A stretch of DNA of 64,000 nt from Burkholderia sp. USMB20 (lineage in GTDB: Bacteria > Pseudomonadota > Gammaproteobacteria > Burkholderiales > Burkholderiaceae). Both the position numbers and the translations under genes were made by a program. The notes below the pieces were generated by a model. That model was not told where the DNA came from, ran no database searches, and was given only the letters and a program-made list of their open reading frames with translations. Every line of letters begins with the position of its first letter. Position 1 is the stretch's first letter. Positions 18,807 through 28,279 of the stretch are shown here, one piece after another. Location of the stretch: assembly GCF_000949135.2 (NCBI RefSeq), contig NZ_JTAN02000014.1:62001-126000 (forward strand). Direction: 5' to 3'.

Positions 18807-19016
18807 TCAGTCGTCGATGCGCATGCCGACTTTCAGCGTGACCTGCCAGTGGATGACCTGGTCGCCTTCGATGTGGCCGCGCGTTTCGGTCACCTGGAAC
18901 CAGTGCAGGTTGTGCAGCGTCTTGCCGGCTTTCGAGATCGCGTTGCGGATGGCGTCGTCGCACGATTGCCGCGACGAACCGGTCAGTTCGATCAGCTTGT
19001 AGACGTGGTCGCTCAT
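18807..19016 (-). CDS. Dodecin (flavin-binding storage protein)
   Basis: A 69-residue dodecin: [32 protein letters not shown], then W36[10 protein letters not shown] with the stacking Trp and flavin-binding Gln, ending [12 protein letters not shown]. Dodecins assemble into hollow dodecamers that bind pairs of riboflavin/FMN/FAD and buffer free flavin. ATG 19016 is preceded by GGGAGCGC. It is a single-gene unit; the 255 bp between it and the LysR gene show no gene. Confidence 0.95.
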   Translation of the reverse strand: MSDHVYKLIELTGSSRQSCDDAIRNAISKAGKTLHNLHWFQVTETRGHIEGDQVIHWQVTLKVGMRIDD

Positions 19017-19153
19017 GATGCGCTCCCTGGGATGTCGGTGTGTGTGCGGCCGGCGCAAGCGGCGGGCCCGAAGCGGCGCCGCGCGTGTCCGGCTTCTTGA
19101 GTGATAGGTATGATGGGCGGCAAGTGCAACCTCAATTGGAGACGAGGAAGATC

Positions 19154-20047
19154 GTGGAAGTCGGATTTTGCGGACCGGGATTGATGGGCGCGCCGATGAT
19201 TCGGCATTTGCTGGCGGCGGGCCACCGGGTCAGCGTATGGAACCGCACGCGCGGCAAGGCCGAGGCACTTGAAAAGGACGGTGCGCAGGTGGTCGACACG
19301 CCGCGCGAACTGGCCGAGCGCGTCGACACGGTATTCGTGTGCGTGCTCGACGGCCGTGCGGTCGGCGACGTCGCGTTCGGCGAGCACGGGCTGTTTGCCG
19401 GCGATGCGCATGCACGCCGCCTGAAGCGCATCGTCGATCACTCGAGCATTCCGCCTGCCGCGACGCGCGACTACGCGGCGCGTGCCGCCGCGCTCGGCGT
19501 CGGCTGGATCGATGCGCCGGTGTCGGGCGGCGTGCCCGGCGCGCAGGCCGGCACGCTTGCGGTGATGGCGGGCGGCGGCGCGGCCGACCTCGCTGCGGTG
19601 CGACCGCTGATCGACACCTACGCGTCGCGCGTCACGCACATGGGCGACGCTGGCGCGGGCCAGACCGCGAAGCTGTGCAACCAGGCGATCGTCACCGCGA
19701 CGGTGACCGCGATCGCGGAAGCCGTCGGCCTCGCCCAGGCGAGCGGCATCGACGCCGCGCGTCTGGCCGACGCGCTGGCGGGCGGCTGGGCCGATTCGGT
19801 GCTGCTGCAGACCTTCGTGCCGCGCATGACGTCAGGCGGTCACGCGCCGATCGGCGCGCTCAGCACGTTCCAGAAGGATGTCGATGCGATCGCCGATGCC
19901 GCGCGCGATACGGGCGCGGTGATGCCCGTATCGGCCACGGTGCAGCAGGTGCTGCGCCTGGGCGCCGCGCAGGGGCTTGCCGGCGCCGATTTCGCCGCGT
20001 TCATCGACATCGTCCGGCCCGGCAACGGGCGCGGGACGGCGCAATGA
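19154..20047 (+). CDS. NAD(P)-dependent beta-hydroxyacid dehydrogenase (GlxR/HIBADH family)
   Basis: A 297-residue enzyme of the 3-hydroxyisobutyrate/tartronate-semialdehyde reductase family. It shows [17 protein letters not shown] (Rossmann start), [20 protein letters not shown] (substrate-binding block) and [12 protein letters not shown] with the catalytic Lys. The GTG at 19154 has GAGG 6 bp upstream and begins exactly at the Rossmann strand. A GlxR-like role would use glyoxylate-derived tartronate semialdehyde, in keeping with the glyoxylate-producing purine route 6 kb away, but this is inference; several paralogues with other substrates exist in such genomes. Confidence 0.85.
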   Translation: MEVGFCGPGLMGAPMIRHLLAAGHRVSVWNRTRGKAEALEKDGAQVVDTPRELAERVDTVFVCVLDGRAVGDVAFGEHGLFAGDAHARRLKRIVDHSSIPPAATRDYAARAAALGVGWIDAPVSGGVPGAQAGTLAVMAGGGAADLAAVRPLIDTYASRVTHMGDAGAGQTAKLCNQAIVTATVTAIAEAVGLAQASGIDAARLADALAGGWADSVLLQTFVPRMTSGGHAPIGALSTFQKDVDAIADAARDTGAVMPVSATVQQVLRLGAAQGLAGADFAAFIDIVRPGNGRGTAQ

Positions 20048-20123
20048 GCACGCCGCGACGCTGAAGCGAGAAGCTGAATGACCGATGGGCCGCCCGGAGG
20101 CGGCCCATCGTGTCGGTGTCGGT

Positions 20124-20570
20124 TCAGCCGAGGGAGCGCGGTGTCGTGTCGCCGGCGTTCTGGCGTCCGAGCCCGCCGCGCAGGCTCGCTTTCGTGCCTG
20201 CACCAAATTCGGGCAGGATACGCGCGCGGGCGCGGCTCGCGAACACGAGGAAGCCGAAGCCGTTCGCCTCGTACCAGTACCCACCGTTCTCGAGGCCGTC
20301 GAGCGGCTGTTCGAGTGCGTTGGCGATCGATTCGAGGCAGCGCTTGCGCAGTTCGGCGATGGCCGGATAGGGCGGCTGTGCGCCGCGCACGCTGCACAGA
20401 AGCACGTCGAGGCCGGGTAGCACGTGCGCATAGAGGACGGGTTCGTCCTGCGCACGGGCGCGGGCAATCTTGGTGTCGAGCTGCGCGAACGGTTTCGAAT
20501 GGCGCAATACCGCGAGGAAGGACTCCTGGCCATCCTGTTGCGCACGTCGACGTTTTTTCGGGAAGGACAT
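20124..20570 (-). CDS. Conserved hypothetical protein
   Basis: A 148-residue cytosolic protein beginning MSFPKKRRRAQQDGQESFLA with a basic N terminus. Later blocks are KPFAQLDTKIARARAQDEPV, VLPGLDVLLCSVRGAQPPYP, LRKRCLESIANALEQPLDGL and GGYWYEANGFGFLVFASRAR. I do not recognise a named domain. Codon use is normal for the region, which supports a real gene. A longer in-frame start at 20624 (18 more residues) is less likely. Confidence 0.65.
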   Translation of the reverse strand: MSFPKKRRRAQQDGQESFLAVLRHSKPFAQLDTKIARARAQDEPVLYAHVLPGLDVLLCSVRGAQPPYPAIAELRKRCLESIANALEQPLDGLENGGYWYEANGFGFLVFASRARARILPEFGAGTKASLRGGLGRQNAGDTTPRSLG

Positions 20571-20870
20571 AAACACTCGCCTGAAAAACAATTGCAAGAA
20601 ATGCGGCACTTTCATGCGACCCACTCCCGGCTATGTACGCCGCATGTCGATCCTTTATAGCACACGAAAATGCTGCACTCCGCACTCGTGCGGTACGACG
20701 ATCAATGTCTCCCGTCGACCCGCATGCCACGATGATCGACACAGCCAGCGTCTTGGCGCCCGTACTGTCGTTTAGTCTCCATCATAGACCTGCTTTTCCC
20801 GCGCGTGCATTCGCGCGTCACAAAAAAGTGAGATAGGCGCTCGCACGACGGTGCACGATGCGTGCCCATG
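20571..20870. other. Intergenic stretch without recognised gene
   Basis: Upstream of the 148-residue hypothetical gene and downstream of mscL. Relatively A/T-rich around 20650-20700, with no repeat or promoter that I can assign with confidence. Confidence 0.3.
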
Positions 20871-20894
20871 AAAAAGGCCCGCACATGGCGGGCC
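20871..20894 (-). terminator. Rho-independent terminator after mscL
   Basis: GGCCCGC (20876-20882) pairs with GCGGGCC (20888-20894); five A's on plus (20871-20875) give the U-run for minus-strand transcripts. Confidence 0.85.
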
Positions 20895-20919
20895 CGGCAG
20901 TCGCAGCGTGGCGCGGTGC

Positions 20920-21351
20920 TCAGCGTTGCTTGAGCGAATCGCGGATCTCGCGCAGCAGCACGATGTCTTCCGGCGTCGCGGCCGGCGCCGCTTCTTCCGG
21001 CTTGCGCAGCTTGTTGATGAATTTCACCATCAGGAAGATGATGAACGCGAGGATCACGAAGTTGATCGCCACGGTGATGAACGAGCCGTAGCCGAATGCG
21101 GCGACGCCCGCGGCCTGCAGGTCCTTGAACGAATCGGGATTACCCTTGAACGTCGGGGGGATGGTGCCGAGCAGAACGAACTTGTTCGAGAAATCCAGAC
21201 CGCCCGTCAGCACGCCGATGACCGGCATGATGAGGTCTTTCACGACCGAGTCGACGATCTTCGAGAACGCGCCGCCGATGATCACGCCGACGGCGAGATC
21301 CATCACGTTGCCTTTGACGGCGAACTCCTTGAATTCCTTGATTATGCTCAT
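20920..21351 (-). CDS. mscL: Large-conductance mechanosensitive channel MscL
   Basis: A 143-residue inner-membrane channel that opens under membrane tension to release solutes during osmotic downshift. The N-terminal helix [20 protein letters not shown] and the first transmembrane helix [17 protein letters not shown] carry the glycine-packed pore; the second helix is [20 protein letters not shown]; the C terminus has the helical bundle [13 protein letters not shown]. Length and motifs are canonical. It has its own terminator at 20871. Confidence 0.97.
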
Positions 21352-21583
21352 GAGCGGCTTTCTCCTGGTTGGGCGAGAGGAGGCGTGCCGCGACGCGCAG
21401 GGCTGCGAAGCGTCTGATGGGTCGGATCGGGGGCACGCCGATGGCCGCATGATAGCGAACGTGCCCCATTGCCGGTAGCCCATCTTGAAATGATTAACAA
21501 ATCACCGGGCCGGCGCGAGGAGAAATGAAAGAAAGCGCGGGGGCGGGCGCGGCGCGATGCGTCGACGCCCGCGCGAGCCATGC

Positions 21584-22783
21584 TCAGGTGTTGTCGTCGG
21601 TCCAGCCGTCGTCGTTGCTGCCGAGATCGACGCCGCCGCCGCCATTGCCGTCGCTCCAGTTCGAATCGTCGCCGCGGCCGAGGTCGAAGCCCGGATCGTT
21701 GTTCTCCTGGCGCCGGCGCGGGTCGTCGACGATCACGTCGCGTTCGACCACGCGTTCGCGGCCGCCGGACATCGCTTCGCCGAGCAGCACGCCGGTCAGC
21801 AGCCCGCCCATTCCGCTGCCGAAACCGCCGCCTTGCTGAACCACGACGGGCGGCTGCTGTTGCGGATACGGTTGCGGCGGATACGGCTGTTGCGGGTACG
21901 GTTGCTGCTGATACGGCTGCCCTTGCATGCCGGTCACGCGATCGGCTTCCTGCGCATACACGGAGCCGCTGCCGTTCGCGGGCGCAGCGGGCGGCGCGCT
22001 CGGATCGGGGCGGCCTTCGACGCGCGCCTTCACGCTCGCATGCCGCTGTTCGAGTTCGTCGATGCGATACGGCGGCACCGGGTTCTTGCCGTTCGACAGC
22101 GCTTCGACGAGCGCGCGTGCATCGGTCTCGATGCCTTCGAGTTCGCTGGTGAGCGCCGGGGCACCGGGCGCCGTCGACAGTTTCGCGTCGAGTTTCAGCG
22201 GACGGATGTCGTTCAGCACGTCGGTCGCGCGTTTCAACTGCGCGCGGCGTTCGTCGCCGGCACGGCTGTCGTCGGCCGAGCGTGCGCGCCGCAACGTCCA
22301 GCGCAGCACCAGCGCGATGACCGCGACGAGCAGCCCGAGGCCGATCCACATGCCGGTCGACGGACCGTGTTTCGCAACCGGCGCGGCAGGTGCGAGCGAC
22401 GACTGCAACGAACCGGCCTGCGTGGCCGACGGTGCGTTGCCGCTCGCGCCGCTCACGCGCGCGGCGTCGGCGCGAATGCGCGATTCGGTCTGCGCGAAAT
22501 GCGACGCGTCGGTGAAGCGCAGTTGCGGATCGAGCGACTTCGCCCGCTGCAGTTGCGCGAGCGCGTCGGACGCGCGGCCTTCGCGATCCAGCACCTGTGC
22601 GTACAGATAGCGCGCATGCGCATTGTTCGGATGGGCGTCGATGACTTGCGACAGCTGCGTGTCGGCGCGCTGCCAGTCACGTTGCGCGATCGACTGCTCG
22701 ACTTGCTGCAGCGACGGAACCGCAAAGGCGGCGGACGACAGCAGCATCAGCGAGAAGCCGAGTGCGGCGAGAGATTTCTTCAT
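21584..22783 (-). CDS. TPR-containing membrane protein with low-complexity tail
   Basis: A 399-residue protein. A signal peptide or signal anchor occupies residues 1-22 (KSLAALGFSLMLLSSAAFA), then two to three TPR-like units at about 25-95 (DWQRADTQLSQVIDAHPNNA), a transmembrane helix at about 146-166 (GMWIGLGLLVAVIALVL), a helical cytosolic part, and a Pro/Gln/Tyr repeat region (QQQPYPQQPYPPQPY) followed by a Gly/Asp/Asn-rich acidic C terminus. It is encoded 82 bp downstream of the PspA-like gene, so the two are probably one transcript for envelope maintenance. Specific function unknown. Confidence 0.75.
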   Translation of the reverse strand: MKKSLAALGFSLMLLSSAAFAVPSLQQVEQSIAQRDWQRADTQLSQVIDAHPNNAHARYLYAQVLDREGRASDALAQLQRAKSLDPQLRFTDASHFAQTESRIRADAARVSGASGNAPSATQAGSLQSSLAPAAPVAKHGPSTGMWIGLGLLVAVIALVLRWTLRRARSADDSRAGDERRAQLKRATDVLNDIRPLKLDAKLSTAPGAPALTSELEGIETDARALVEALSNGKNPVPPYRIDELEQRHASVKARVEGRPDPSAPPAAPANGSGSVYAQEADRVTGMQGQPYQQQPYPQQPYPPQPYPQQQPPVVVQQGGGFGSGMGGLLTGVLLGEAMSGGRERVVERDVIVDDPRRRQENNDPGFDLGRGDDSNWSDGNGGGGVDLGSNDDGWTDDNT

Positions 22784-22865
22784 GGTCGAACCGGGCGCGG
22801 GCGCCCGTCTCCTGACGATCGGTGCGCGCCGCGCGCCCGGCGGGCCGCGGCGCGGTTGCCTGCCG

Positions 22866-23546
22866 TTACTGCGCGGGCGTGTCGAGCTGCTTCTTCAGCG
22901 CGGCGAGGCGGTCCTCGACCGACGGGCCCTTGTTCAACGCGGCGAGCTTGTCGTCGAGCGCCTTGCCGCTCGACGTGTCGGCCGAATTCAGGCGGGCGTC
23001 CGAACGCGCATTCTGCAGCGCGACCTTGTCCTCGAGCTTCTGGAAGTCCTCGGACAGGTTCTTGCCGCCGATGCCGCCCAACGCGCTTGCCGCGACGTCC
23101 TTCGCCTGCGCGATTTCCTGCTTGGCCTGCAGGATGTTCGAGCGTGCGTTCAGGTCGTTGCGGCGCTGACGCATGTCGGCGATCTGCCCCTTCAGCTTGT
23201 CGACCGACGGCTCGAGCGTCGTCAGCTCGGCCGCGAGCGCATCGCGCTCGGCTTCGGCGTTCGACTGCGCGGCGAGCGCCTCGCGTGCGAGCGCTTCGTC
23301 GCCCGCCTGCAGCGCGCGCTTCGCGCCGTCCTCGTACTTCTTCACCTTGTCGTCGGCCGCATCGCGCTTGCTGCGCTGGGTCGCGACTTGTGCCTCGATC
23401 TCGATCAGCGAATTCTCGGCACGGCCGATGCTGTCGTCGAGCTCCCGCACGATCTGCCGTGCGTCGCGCGACGGATCCTGTACCGAGTCGGCCGCATCGT
23501 TCAGCAGGCCTTTGATCGTGCGCGAAACAGAGTCGAAAAGCGACAT
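22866..23546 (-). CDS. PspA/IM30 family protein
   Basis: A 226-residue coiled-coil protein starting MSLFDSVSRTIKGLLNDAAD; the amphipathic N-terminal helix is that of PspA/Vipp1 proteins. Long heptad stretches run through residues 30-165 (ELDDSIGRAENSLIEIEAQV, LAAELTTLEPSVDKLKGQIA). Family members form rings or rods on the cytosolic face of stressed membranes. No pspF/pspBC genes are adjacent; the partner is a TPR membrane protein, an arrangement differing from the enterobacterial psp operon. ATG 23546 has GGAGG upstream. Confidence 0.85.
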   Translation of the reverse strand: MSLFDSVSRTIKGLLNDAADSVQDPSRDARQIVRELDDSIGRAENSLIEIEAQVATQRSKRDAADDKVKKYEDGAKRALQAGDEALAREALAAQSNAEAERDALAAELTTLEPSVDKLKGQIADMRQRRNDLNARSNILQAKQEIAQAKDVAASALGGIGGKNLSEDFQKLEDKVALQNARSDARLNSADTSSGKALDDKLAALNKGPSVEDRLAALKKQLDTPAQ

Positions 23547-23983
23547 GAAATCCTCCGTGGTTGAAAGGTGCCGCGTCGGCGGCAATGCCCGTCGCGAATC
23601 GGTTCCGACCCGCGTGAGCCGGCGGATATTACACCGCCGGCCCCTTAAATACGGCTTAAGCGCCGGAGTTCAAGCGCCGTGCGTGTGCAGGTTTCCACCT
23701 TTCGCATCTGAAAGAAACGCCGCGGCACGCACCGGGTCGCGAGTCCATGATAGGCGGAGCATGGCGCCAATACGTTCCGCAATTCACGCTTGTGCGGGAA
23801 TTTTTACAAAAAATCGCGAAGCCGATCGGTCGATTTCATTAAAATGCGCTGTCACGTCGCGGGAACGGATCGCCGCGCGGCGGGGTCTGTCGACGTGACA
23901 GTTGCCACGATGCACCCACTCTGATTCATCCGCTTGCATTTTCCGCATGCGTCCGAGGGCGCCACGCCGCCCGCCATTCCGAC
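23547..23983. promoter_or_regulatory. Divergent intergenic region upstream of pspA-like gene and mrcA
   Basis: About 435 bp without a convincing gene. An A/T-rich section at 23797-23845 (TTTTTACAAAAAATCG and TTCATTAAAATGCG) is the likely rightward promoter area for mrcA. Upstream of the PspA-like gene, CCTTAAATACGGCTTAAGCG (about 23641-23660) is another A/T-rich candidate. No clean -35/-10 pair stands out. Confidence 0.35.
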
Positions 23984-26503
23984 ATGCCAATCATCAAACG
24001 ACCGTCTTCTCCTTCCGACCGGAACGAACCTCACTACACGTTGCGCCGTTCGCCGTCTGGAGCTTATTACCCCGATGACGACGAGCGCAGCGACGACCGG
24101 CGCGCGCAGCGCAACGGCGGCGGGGGCGGTGCTCGCCGCTCGTTCGGCTCGCGCGTCGCGCTGTGGTTCGTCGGCCTGATCGCGACGCTCGCGATCGTCG
24201 GTGCGCTGATCGTCGGCTACGCGCTCGTCGTGATGGCGCCGCAACTGCCGTCGCTCGACGCGCTGACCAACTACCAGCCGAAGGTGCCGCTGCGCGTGTT
24301 CAGCGCCGATCACGTGCTGATCGGCGAGTTCGGCGAGGAGCGCCGCAGCCTCGTGCGCTTCCAGGACATTCCCGACGTGATGAAGAAGGCGGTGCTCGCG
24401 ATCGAGGACTACCGCTTCTACGAACACGGCGGCGTGGACTTCCTCGGCATCCTGCGCGCCGGCGTGGCCGACCTGATGCACGGTGGCGCGCGCCAGGGCG
24501 CGAGCACGATCACGATGCAGGTCGCGCGCAACTTCTTCCTGTCGAGCGAGAAGACGTATACGCGCAAGATCTACGAGATGCTGCTCGCGTACAAGATCGA
24601 GAAGGCGCTGACGAAGGACCAGATCCTTGAGCTGTACATGAACCAGATCTACCTGGGCCAGCGCTCGTACGGTTTCGCGGCCGCCGCGCGCGTGTATTTC
24701 GGCAAGGACCTGAAGGACATCACGCTCGCGGAAGCGGCGATGCTCGCGGGGCTGCCGAAGGCGCCGTCCGCGTACAACCCGGTCGTCAATCCGAAGCGCG
24801 CGAAGGTGCGCCAGGAGTACATCCTGAAGCGCATGCTCGAGATCGGCTACATCACGCAGCCGCAGTACGACCAGGCGGTGAAGGAAGAGATCCGCGTGCG
24901 CACGCCGGGCAACCAGTACGCGGTGCACGGCGAATACGTCGCCGAGATGGTGCGGCAGATGATGTACCAGCAGTACAAGGACGAAACCTACACGCGCGGG
25001 CTGACCGTCACGACGACGATCAACTCCGCCGACCAGGAAGCCGCGTACCAGGCCGTGCGCCGCGGCATTCTCGATTACGAGCGTCGCCACGGCTATCGCG
25101 GGCCGGAAGGCTCGATCAACCTGCCGGCGGCCGGCGACGAGCGCGACGAGGCGATCGACGACGCGCTCGCCGATCACCCGGACAACGGCGACCTGCAGTC
25201 GGCGGTGGTGCTGTCGGCGTCGCCGAACGCGGTCGAGGTGCAGTTCGTCGGCGGCGCCACGACGACGATCGGCCCGGCCGGCCTGCGCTTCGTGTCAGCC
25301 GCGCTGAGCCCGCGCGCGAACGCGACGCTGCACATCAAGTCGGGCTCGATCGTGCGCGTGCTGAAGGACGGCAAGACGGGCTGGCAGATCGTGCAGCTGC
25401 CGCAGGTCGAAGGCGCGCTCGTCGCGATCGCGCCGCAGGACGGTGCGATCCGTTCGCTCGTCGGCGGCTTCGACTTCAACAAGAGCAAGTTCAACCACGT
25501 GACGCAGGCGTGGCGCCAGCCGGGTTCGTCGTTCAAGCCGTTCATCTATTCGGCGTCGCTCGACAAGGGCCTCGGGCCGGCGACGATCATCAACGATGCG
25601 CCGCTGTACTTCCCGCCGAGCGTGCCGGGCGGCACCGCGTGGGAACCGAAGGACGACGACCAGCCCGACGGCCCGATGTCGATGCGCACCGGCCTGCAGC
25701 GTTCGAAGAACCTCGTGTCGATCCGGATCCTCGCGTCGATCGGCACGCAGTACGCGCAGGAGTACGTGACGCAGCGCTTCGGCTTCGATCCGGCGAAGAC
25801 GCCGCCGTACCTGCCGATGGCGCTCGGCGCCGGCCTCGTGACGCCGCTGCAGCTCGCGACCGGCTATGCGGTGTTCGCGAACGGCGGCTACAAGGTCGAT
25901 CCGTACCTGATCGCCGAAGTCGACGACGCGCGCGGCCAGCCGCTGCAGAAATCGCAGCCGGTGATCGCGGGGGGCACCGCGCCGCGCACGATCGAAGGCC
26001 GCAACGCATACGTGATGAACAGCCTGCTGCACACGGTCGCGACGGCCGGCACGGGCGCGGGCACCAACGCACTCGGCCGCAGCGACCTGCAGGGCAAGAC
26101 GGGCACGACGAACGATGCGAAGGACGGCTGGTTCGCCGGCTACCAGCAGTCGCTCGTCGCGGTCGCGTGGATGGGCTTCGACCAGCCGAAGAGCCTCGGC
26201 AGCCGCGAATTCGGCGCGCAGCTCGCGTTGCCGATCTGGGTGAACTACATGCGCACCGCGCTGAACGGCGTGCCCGAGCAGCAGATGCCGATGCCGGACG
26301 GCCTGACCTCGATCGACGGCGAGCTGTACTACGCCGATCGCACGCCGGGCAACGGCTTCGTCGGCAGCGTGGACATCAACCCGGCCGCGAATGCGATCAG
26401 CGCGAACGACGCGCTCGGCTCGGCCGGCTCGGAGGGGCTTGCACCGCCGCCCGTCACGCAGCAGGAGAAGCAGCAGATCATGGACATGTTCGAGAACAAG
26501 TAA
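23984..26503 (+). CDS. mrcA: Penicillin-binding protein 1A (bifunctional murein polymerase)
   Basis: An 839-residue class A PBP. Its cytosolic N terminus is Gly/Arg/Asp-rich, with a transmembrane helix at about residues 57-83. The GT51 glycosyltransferase domain has catalytic Glu141 in IEDYRFYEHGG, then GASTITMQVARN and the LELYMNQIYLGQ block. The transpeptidase domain carries Ser515-x-x-Lys518 (PGSSFKPF), SKN (QRSKNLVS) and KTGT (705-708). An OB-like insert lies between the domains, as in other proteobacterial PBP1a proteins. It polymerises and cross-links peptidoglycan in the periplasm and is a beta-lactam target. Transcribed alone, with a terminator directly after. Confidence 0.97.
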   Translation: MPIIKRPSSPSDRNEPHYTLRRSPSGAYYPDDDERSDDRRAQRNGGGGGARRSFGSRVALWFVGLIATLAIVGALIVGYALVVMAPQLPSLDALTNYQPKVPLRVFSADHVLIGEFGEERRSLVRFQDIPDVMKKAVLAIEDYRFYEHGGVDFLGILRAGVADLMHGGARQGASTITMQVARNFFLSSEKTYTRKIYEMLLAYKIEKALTKDQILELYMNQIYLGQRSYGFAAAARVYFGKDLKDITLAEAAMLAGLPKAPSAYNPVVNPKRAKVRQEYILKRMLEIGYITQPQYDQAVKEEIRVRTPGNQYAVHGEYVAEMVRQMMYQQYKDETYTRGLTVTTTINSADQEAAYQAVRRGILDYERRHGYRGPEGSINLPAAGDERDEAIDDALADHPDNGDLQSAVVLSASPNAVEVQFVGGATTTIGPAGLRFVSAALSPRANATLHIKSGSIVRVLKDGKTGWQIVQLPQVEGALVAIAPQDGAIRSLVGGFDFNKSKFNHVTQAWRQPGSSFKPFIYSASLDKGLGPATIINDAPLYFPPSVPGGTAWEPKDDDQPDGPMSMRTGLQRSKNLVSIRILASIGTQYAQEYVTQRFGFDPAKTPPYLPMALGAGLVTPLQLATGYAVFANGGYKVDPYLIAEVDDARGQPLQKSQPVIAGGTAPRTIEGRNAYVMNSLLHTVATAGTGAGTNALGRSDLQGKTGTTNDAKDGWFAGYQQSLVAVAWMGFDQPKSLGSREFGAQLALPIWVNYMRTALNGVPEQQMPMPDGLTSIDGELYYADRTPGNGFVGSVDINPAANAISANDALGSAGSEGLAPPPVTQQEKQQIMDMFENK

Positions 26504-26530
26504 GCGATACGCGGATGTGTCGCATGCGGC

Positions 26531-26556
26531 GGGCGCCTTCGGGCGCCCGTTTTCTT
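26531..26556 (+). terminator. Rho-independent terminator after mrcA
   Basis: GGGCGCC (26531-26537) and GGCGCCC (26542-26548) with a TTCG loop, followed by GTTTTCTT. Confidence 0.85.
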
Positions 26557-26595
26557 ATGTGTCGTCGCGTTCGCGCGTCAGCCGGGAAGGGCGAA

Positions 26596-27015
26596 TCAGA
26601 ACGACGCGCAGGCCGGTACGAGCGTGATGCCGACCGAGTCCTGCCGGAAGCGCTCGCGGTACGCGTGCCGGATCGCCGCGAGCCGCGCGTGCGTATCGGC
26701 AGTATCGTCGGCGACGAGACGGACCACGAAACTCGCTTCGCCGACGATCCGGCCGGTGGCGCGGTCGCGCCATTGGCCGCGGGTGTCCCAGACCGTGAAA
26801 CCGTCCGGAAAGCGCGGCGTGACGACGTCGGCGAGGAAGGCCGCGCGTTCCGTTTCGGTGACGGGGCCGCGTCCCGCGATATCGCGCCCGAACAGCAGGT
26901 CGGCCTGCAGCATCCGGTGCATGTCCGGCTGCAGGCAGCCAACGGAAGCGTCGACGACGGGCGAGGGCGGGGCCGCGCAACCGGCAAGCAGCGCGACGGC
27001 TGCCGCGCCGATCAT
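26596..27015 (-). CDS. DUF3574-type lipoprotein
   Basis: A 139-residue putative lipoprotein. MIGAAAVALLAGCAAPP has a lipobox (LLAGC) with the modified cysteine at about residue 13, so the mature protein would be membrane-anchored in the periplasm. The body shows FGRDIAGRGPVTETERAAFL, TPRFPDGFTVWDTRGQWRD and DSVGITLVPACASF, matching the DUF3574 pattern. The N-region before the hydrophobic stretch lacks a basic residue at this ATG, so an upstream alternative start is possible. Function unknown. The 184 bp upstream hold no gene. Confidence 0.75.
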   Translation of the reverse strand: MIGAAAVALLAGCAAPPSPVVDASVGCLQPDMHRMLQADLLFGRDIAGRGPVTETERAAFLADVVTPRFPDGFTVWDTRGQWRDRATGRIVGEASFVVRLVADDTADTHARLAAIRHAYRERFRQDSVGITLVPACASF

Positions 27016-27199
27016 CTGCCGCGTACGACGTGGCCACGTCGCCGGCCATGCGTTCGGCGGCGCTATCTGCCTATTTCGCGTCCGGCGCGCTTCGCGCGCG
27101 TAAAACGCTGCGCGCTCAACCACTTGCGTGCTTGTCCGGCGGGTTATCAACAGGGCTGTCAACATAAACTGGGGATAACCCTGAGTATCGTGCGCGGGT

Positions 27200-28219
27200 T
27201 CAGTGCTGCAGTTTTGCGTGCGCGAGATGCATGCCGAGCGTCGCGGGATCGGTGTTCGTGCCCGACAGCAGCACGCCGACCCGCTTGCCCTGCAGCGTTT
27301 CGCGCAGCGGGCCGAGCAGCGCCGCGAGCGCCGCCGCGCACGCCGGTTCGACCGACAGCTTCAGTTGCGAGAACAGGAACAGCATCGCCGCGCGCAGCGC
27401 GTCGTCGGACACCGTGACGATGCGGTCGACGTGGCGCCGGCACAGCTGGTAGCTGTATTCCTCGGTATGCGGCGCCATCAGCGAGTCGGCGATGGTCTGC
27501 ATCGCGCTCATCTGGATCGTGTGATTCGCCGCGAAGCTGCGGCTCATCGCGTCGGCGCCTTCCGGCTCGACGCCGTACACGTGCACGCGCGGATTCGCGA
27601 GCCGCAGCGCGGTCGCCATGCCGGCCGCGAGCCCGCCGCCGCCGATCGGCACGATCACCGCGTCGAGATCGGGCGTCTGCGTCGCCCATTCGTAGCCGAG
27701 CGTCGCGGTGCCGAGAATCGTGTGATAGCCATTGAACGGATGGATGAAGAAGCGACCTTCCTCGGCCTCGATCCGCCGCACGACGTCGAATGCCTGCGAC
27801 GCGCTGCCGGCGAGCACGACTTCCGCGCGGTACTGCTTGCACTGCGCGATGCGCGCCGGGCTCGCGGTATGGAACATCACGACCTTCGCGCTGCTGCCCA
27901 GCCGCATCGCCGCATACGCGACGGCCGCCGCGTGATTGCCGGCCGACACGCACGTGACGCCGGCGTTCTTGCGCGCTTCGTCGAGGGCCAGCAGGTTCGT
28001 GAACGCACCGCGCGCCTTGAAGCTGCCGCTCACCTGCAGCAGCTCGAACTTGAAGTTGACGTGCGTGCCCTCGAGGGACGGCAGGTCGGCACGCTCGAAC
28101 ACGGGCGTGCGCGCGACCCACGGCGACAACGCGAAATGCTGCGCGGCGATTTCGTCGAGCGTCGGAATCGGTTCGCCGTCGATCGTCGTATGGGCAGTGC
28201 GCTGTTGGTCAGTCGACAT
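27200..28219 (-). CDS. Threonine/serine dehydratase-like PLP enzyme (fold type II)
   Basis: A 339-residue PLP enzyme. The cofactor lysine lies in SGSFKARGA, the phosphate loop is IGGGGLAAGMA, and the SAGNHAAAVA block is the asparagine loop of the threonine dehydratase/serine racemase family. It lacks the C-terminal ACT-like regulatory domain of biosynthetic IlvA and so resembles catabolic TdcB or threo-hydroxyaspartate dehydratases. It would form 2-oxobutyrate or pyruvate plus ammonia. Its gene is 60 bp downstream of argE on the same strand. Confidence 0.87.
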   Translation of the reverse strand: MSTDQQRTAHTTIDGEPIPTLDEIAAQHFALSPWVARTPVFERADLPSLEGTHVNFKFELLQVSGSFKARGAFTNLLALDEARKNAGVTCVSAGNHAAAVAYAAMRLGSSAKVVMFHTASPARIAQCKQYRAEVVLAGSASQAFDVVRRIEAEEGRFFIHPFNGYHTILGTATLGYEWATQTPDLDAVIVPIGGGGLAAGMATALRLANPRVHVYGVEPEGADAMSRSFAANHTIQMSAMQTIADSLMAPHTEEYSYQLCRRHVDRIVTVSDDALRAAMLFLFSQLKLSVEPACAAALAALLGPLRETLQGKRVGVLLSGTNTDPATLGMHLAHAKLQH

Positions 28220-28279
28220 GACGTGGCGGGTGGCGGGAGGGGGCCGGCCCGCACACGCAGGCCGGCGTGGCGGGGGCAG

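Noticed and set aside
21900-22005. Tandem repeat of short units in the TPR-protein gene as a possible VNTR
   Set aside because: The repetition encodes an irregular Pro/Gln/Tyr tract with variable codons; the units are not identical enough to call a DNA tandem repeat array.
27130-27180. DnaA-box-like strings (TTATCAACA and GGGGATAAC) suggesting an origin
   Set aside because: Only two imperfect copies, no A/T-rich unwinding region and no dnaA/dnaN/gidA/parA neighbours.
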